Origin: Acanthochlamys bracteata
Lineage: Eukaryota > Streptophyta > Magnoliopsida > Pandanales > Velloziaceae
DNA length: 64,000 bases
Reading direction: 5' to 3'
NCBI GenBank assembly: GCA_019914995.1
Contig: CM034135.1
Location: 6,636,501-6,700,500, forward strand
The translations under genes and the position numbers were made by a program. This document shows, piece by piece, positions 61,701 through 64,000 of the stretch (positions are counted from its first letter, which is position 1; every line of letters begins with the position of its first letter). The notes below the pieces were generated by a model. It was given only the letters and a program-made list of their open reading frames with translations, did not search any database and was not told the DNA's origin.

Positions 61701-63823
61701 TATATTGAGAGTTTACTAATCTGGTTTGAATAGAAAGTAATCTAGTTTGAATAGACATGTACTGTCTGCACCTATTGTGATAAGTATTACTATGTTTTTT
61801 GTTTTTGCCAGGGCCAGATGCTGTAAAGTTTATTGTAAACCATGCTGCTGTACAGGTCATAGTTTGTGTACCACAAACACTAAGCACTGTGAGTTCAAAT
61901 CTCATTCTGTTTCCTATTTTATTCTGCTGGTCCACATTTACAAGCTAACTTTAGAATTGTGTAAGGTATTAGTTCTCACATGCTACTCAATAAGATCAAT
62001 GGATTTTTCTGAATGTTCATATGTTCGTCAAATGTTTTATATTAAAATATCCACTACTGGAAAAATGCAGCTTGGACGTGAATATTTATTTCAGTGAGTT
62101 GCTTTTATAATGTTGATATAACAGCAGACTGTCCATAATAATGTAAACAAGTGGGAGTATGGTACTTACATGACTTCAAAACTAACGGCGAAGAACATAG
62201 GTGTTGTGTAGTTTTAGGGAGGGTAAGGGAAAGAAGTTGTTAATTTTCTAATGCACAATGATGCTGATTGTAAAAGGTGATTTTCTATCTACCAAGAAAG
62301 GATCTATTTCTCACCTGTTTGAGACATGGTTTTGTCTGGATTGTAATCCAAGTCATAATTGGCTTGTGATTGTAATCTTGTTTGTTGCATGTTATTCATG
62401 CATTCTGAAAGAAAAGTAAAATCTAGAAATCCATAGAAGAAAATGTGCAAGTCCTCATTTCTCATAGATGCATTTGTAGAATGCAAAACTGTTTGCAGTT
62501 AACAAGAGCTATGAATGGAATTCCTAAATTAAGATGTAGTTGCAAACTTGCAAATTATATTCTGTATTTGGACATCTCTGTCTATATATTTTGAACCCTT
62601 TGATTTATCTTTGAGGAGGTACCTTTGATTTTTGAGTTTCTCAATATGCTTATGGGTTGTAACCAGAGTATATTGTTAATATCAATTTTCTGTAATTAAT
62701 GCAATTGTAAAATTGAAGTTAGGTAAATATCACAAGATACGACTGAATTTGTGTCATTCAAAGCCTCCACACAACTTTGAAATCTTCATTTATACTACTA
62801 CCATTATGCACATGTTTGAAATCATATTACTCCCAATATGTTATCAATTTGTCCTTATATGACCTTATAAAATGTCATTTATCTCTCTTTCTTAAATTTT
62901 AAAAAATGTTTATTTAAAAGCATATTATACTTATTGGAATATTTTCTAGAAAAGATTGTTGTTATTATTATTGTTTCTATTTTTAGAAAAGTTTTAACTT
63001 CATAAAGGAAAAGCATAATAAGTGGGTGAAAGAACTGTAGAGGACCAGATCAAGATAGAGACAGCCAAAATGTGAGTTGTTGAACTGTAAAAGTAGATAT
63101 GCAGTCGAAAACTTAAGCGGAGAATGGAATTTCATTTACATCATCTAAATAAGTATCTATTTTTAAATATAAAATAACATTTTGTAAATTAGAACTTTCT
63201 AAAATATAAAAATTTGTATGGTAAAGCTTGGGTTTCATAATATACTTTGTAAATAGGAATTTGTTTTATACAGCAATCTTTCTTAAAATAAATGAAGAAA
63301 TTATTTACATTAGAAAAAAGTTTTGAATACCATAAAAGCTCTCCGCGTCAGTCATATTTCCCTAATAAAGTTTGATTTTGGGAAATTCCCCTCATCATCA
63401 ATTCCTCATGGTTCTTAACTTCAGAACCTTATGTTACTTCTTTGGCTTTGGAAATGGTCTTCTTGAAGGTTAAGCGGTAGAAAATCCGTATATACTCTTT
63501 TTATACCACCTTCACTTCTACTACTTTTTTTTTATCCTTTTTTTTTTGGAGCAGGATTTTATGCTTTTGAATTTTTTTTTTTTTTTGCAGTTATTAAGTT
63601 TCTTGGCAGAAATTCCTTCAGTGCGTCTTATAGTAGTAAGTTTCTACAAAATCCATAACTGGTGTTTGGATGGATTATGTTTGTTTCCTGTCCCAGAGGT
63701 TCGTTAAACTGTTTGTCTATACATAATTAAAATCAGGTAGTTGGAGGAATGGATGAGACCATACCAAAACTTCCTTCAACTGCAGGTGTTGGAGTTATAT
63801 CTTACTCCAAACTTTATCATCAG
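58782..63823 (+). CDS. Peroxisomal long-chain acyl-CoA synthetase (LACS6/LACS7-like), 5' part
   Basis: This enzyme activates fatty acids to acyl-CoA with ATP, feeding peroxisomal beta-oxidation. Nine GT-AG exons are in the window: 58782-58899, 60709-60769, 60834-60911, 61107-61178, 61272-61353, 61586-61691, 61812-61888, 63591-63635 and 63737-63823. They give 242 codons in frame, ending at a donor site, against about 700 in the whole family protein. The N-terminus has a PTS2 peroxisomal signal, R-L-x5-H-L, at residues 10-18 (RLLAISGHL). Family landmarks are YSVVLPEKLNTGKWNVYR, LGTRIRVDGTIGEY, YFINRPEWIVVDHAC, VPLYDTLGPDAVKFIVNHA and RLIVVVGGMDE. The AMP-binding P-loop and the C-terminus, where LACS7 has a second signal (PTS1), lie beyond the right edge. 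The sequence shares features with both LACS6 and LACS7, so I cannot choose. Confidence 0.94.
60110..60163. repeat. ATT/GTT trinucleotide microsatellite in LACS intron 1
   Basis: Runs of ATT, then GTT, then ATT triplets lie in the 1.8-kb first intron of the LACS gene. This is a simple repeat. Confidence 0.85.
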
Positions 63824-64000
63824 GTAAGTCATTCCATGGTATTTAGAATCAGTGATCTATGACACTTCTTGGATAGTTGAAGACTTGGGAGAGAGAGCAT
63901 ATGTCTTACTTTTTATATTTCCTATGCTCTAAGGAAAGGAAGTTCTATGATAAATTCAGTATATGTGTCATTTCCAAAATTAATTTGTCTGGAAAACTTC

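Noticed and set aside
1-64000. CRISPR arrays, bacterial operons, phage or viral genes
   Set aside because: No regularly spaced repeats, ribosome-binding sites or viral proteins were seen. The genes are plant nuclear genes with introns.

Overview
This is nuclear DNA from a flowering plant, most likely a eudicot. The genes are split by many GT-AG introns, the intergenic DNA is very AT-rich, and short TAA/TTA-flanked transposon relics are common. It carries a complete full-size ABCA1 transporter, a gene type known from eudicots and reported missing from grasses. I cannot name the species. No bacterial, viral or organellar features were found.

Five protein-coding genes are supported, all reconstructed by hand from splice sites with every exon phase checked. 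(1) 1223-2830, minus: the 5' half of an ABCG half-transporter of the ABCG12/13/15 (CER5-like) clade. Its nucleotide-binding domain is complete; the membrane domain must lie beyond the left edge. (2) 9787-39168, plus: a complete ABCA1 of 40 exons and 1895 codons, filling almost half the window. (3) 41893-43152, minus: a single-exon secreted leucine-rich-repeat protein of 419 residues with no kinase. (4) 44988-54408, minus: a complete 8-exon RETICULATA-RELATED chloroplast membrane protein of 390 residues. (5) 58782-63823, plus: the first nine exons (242 codons) of a peroxisomal long-chain acyl-CoA synthetase of the LACS6/LACS7 type, running off the right edge. They do not form a pathway. Two are lipid-related transporters and one is a fatty-acid activating enzyme, but plant gene order gives no reason to link them.

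The rest is AT-rich DNA holding at least nine miniature inverted-repeat elements. Several have directly readable 3-bp target duplications (TAA, TTA or TAC), as in PIF/Harbinger Tourist-type MITEs. One is a head-to-tail dimer of about 1.5 kb inside an intron of gene 4. Other relics are a decayed RTE-type LINE fragment with duplicated tails, a possible tRNA-derived SINE, and a coding-like gene fragment in an ABCA1 intron. The last exon of gene 4 has a decayed tandem copy just downstream. I found no clear new biological system. The best leads are the duplicated terminal exon, the dimeric MITE with internal palindromes, and the unidentified coding fragment.
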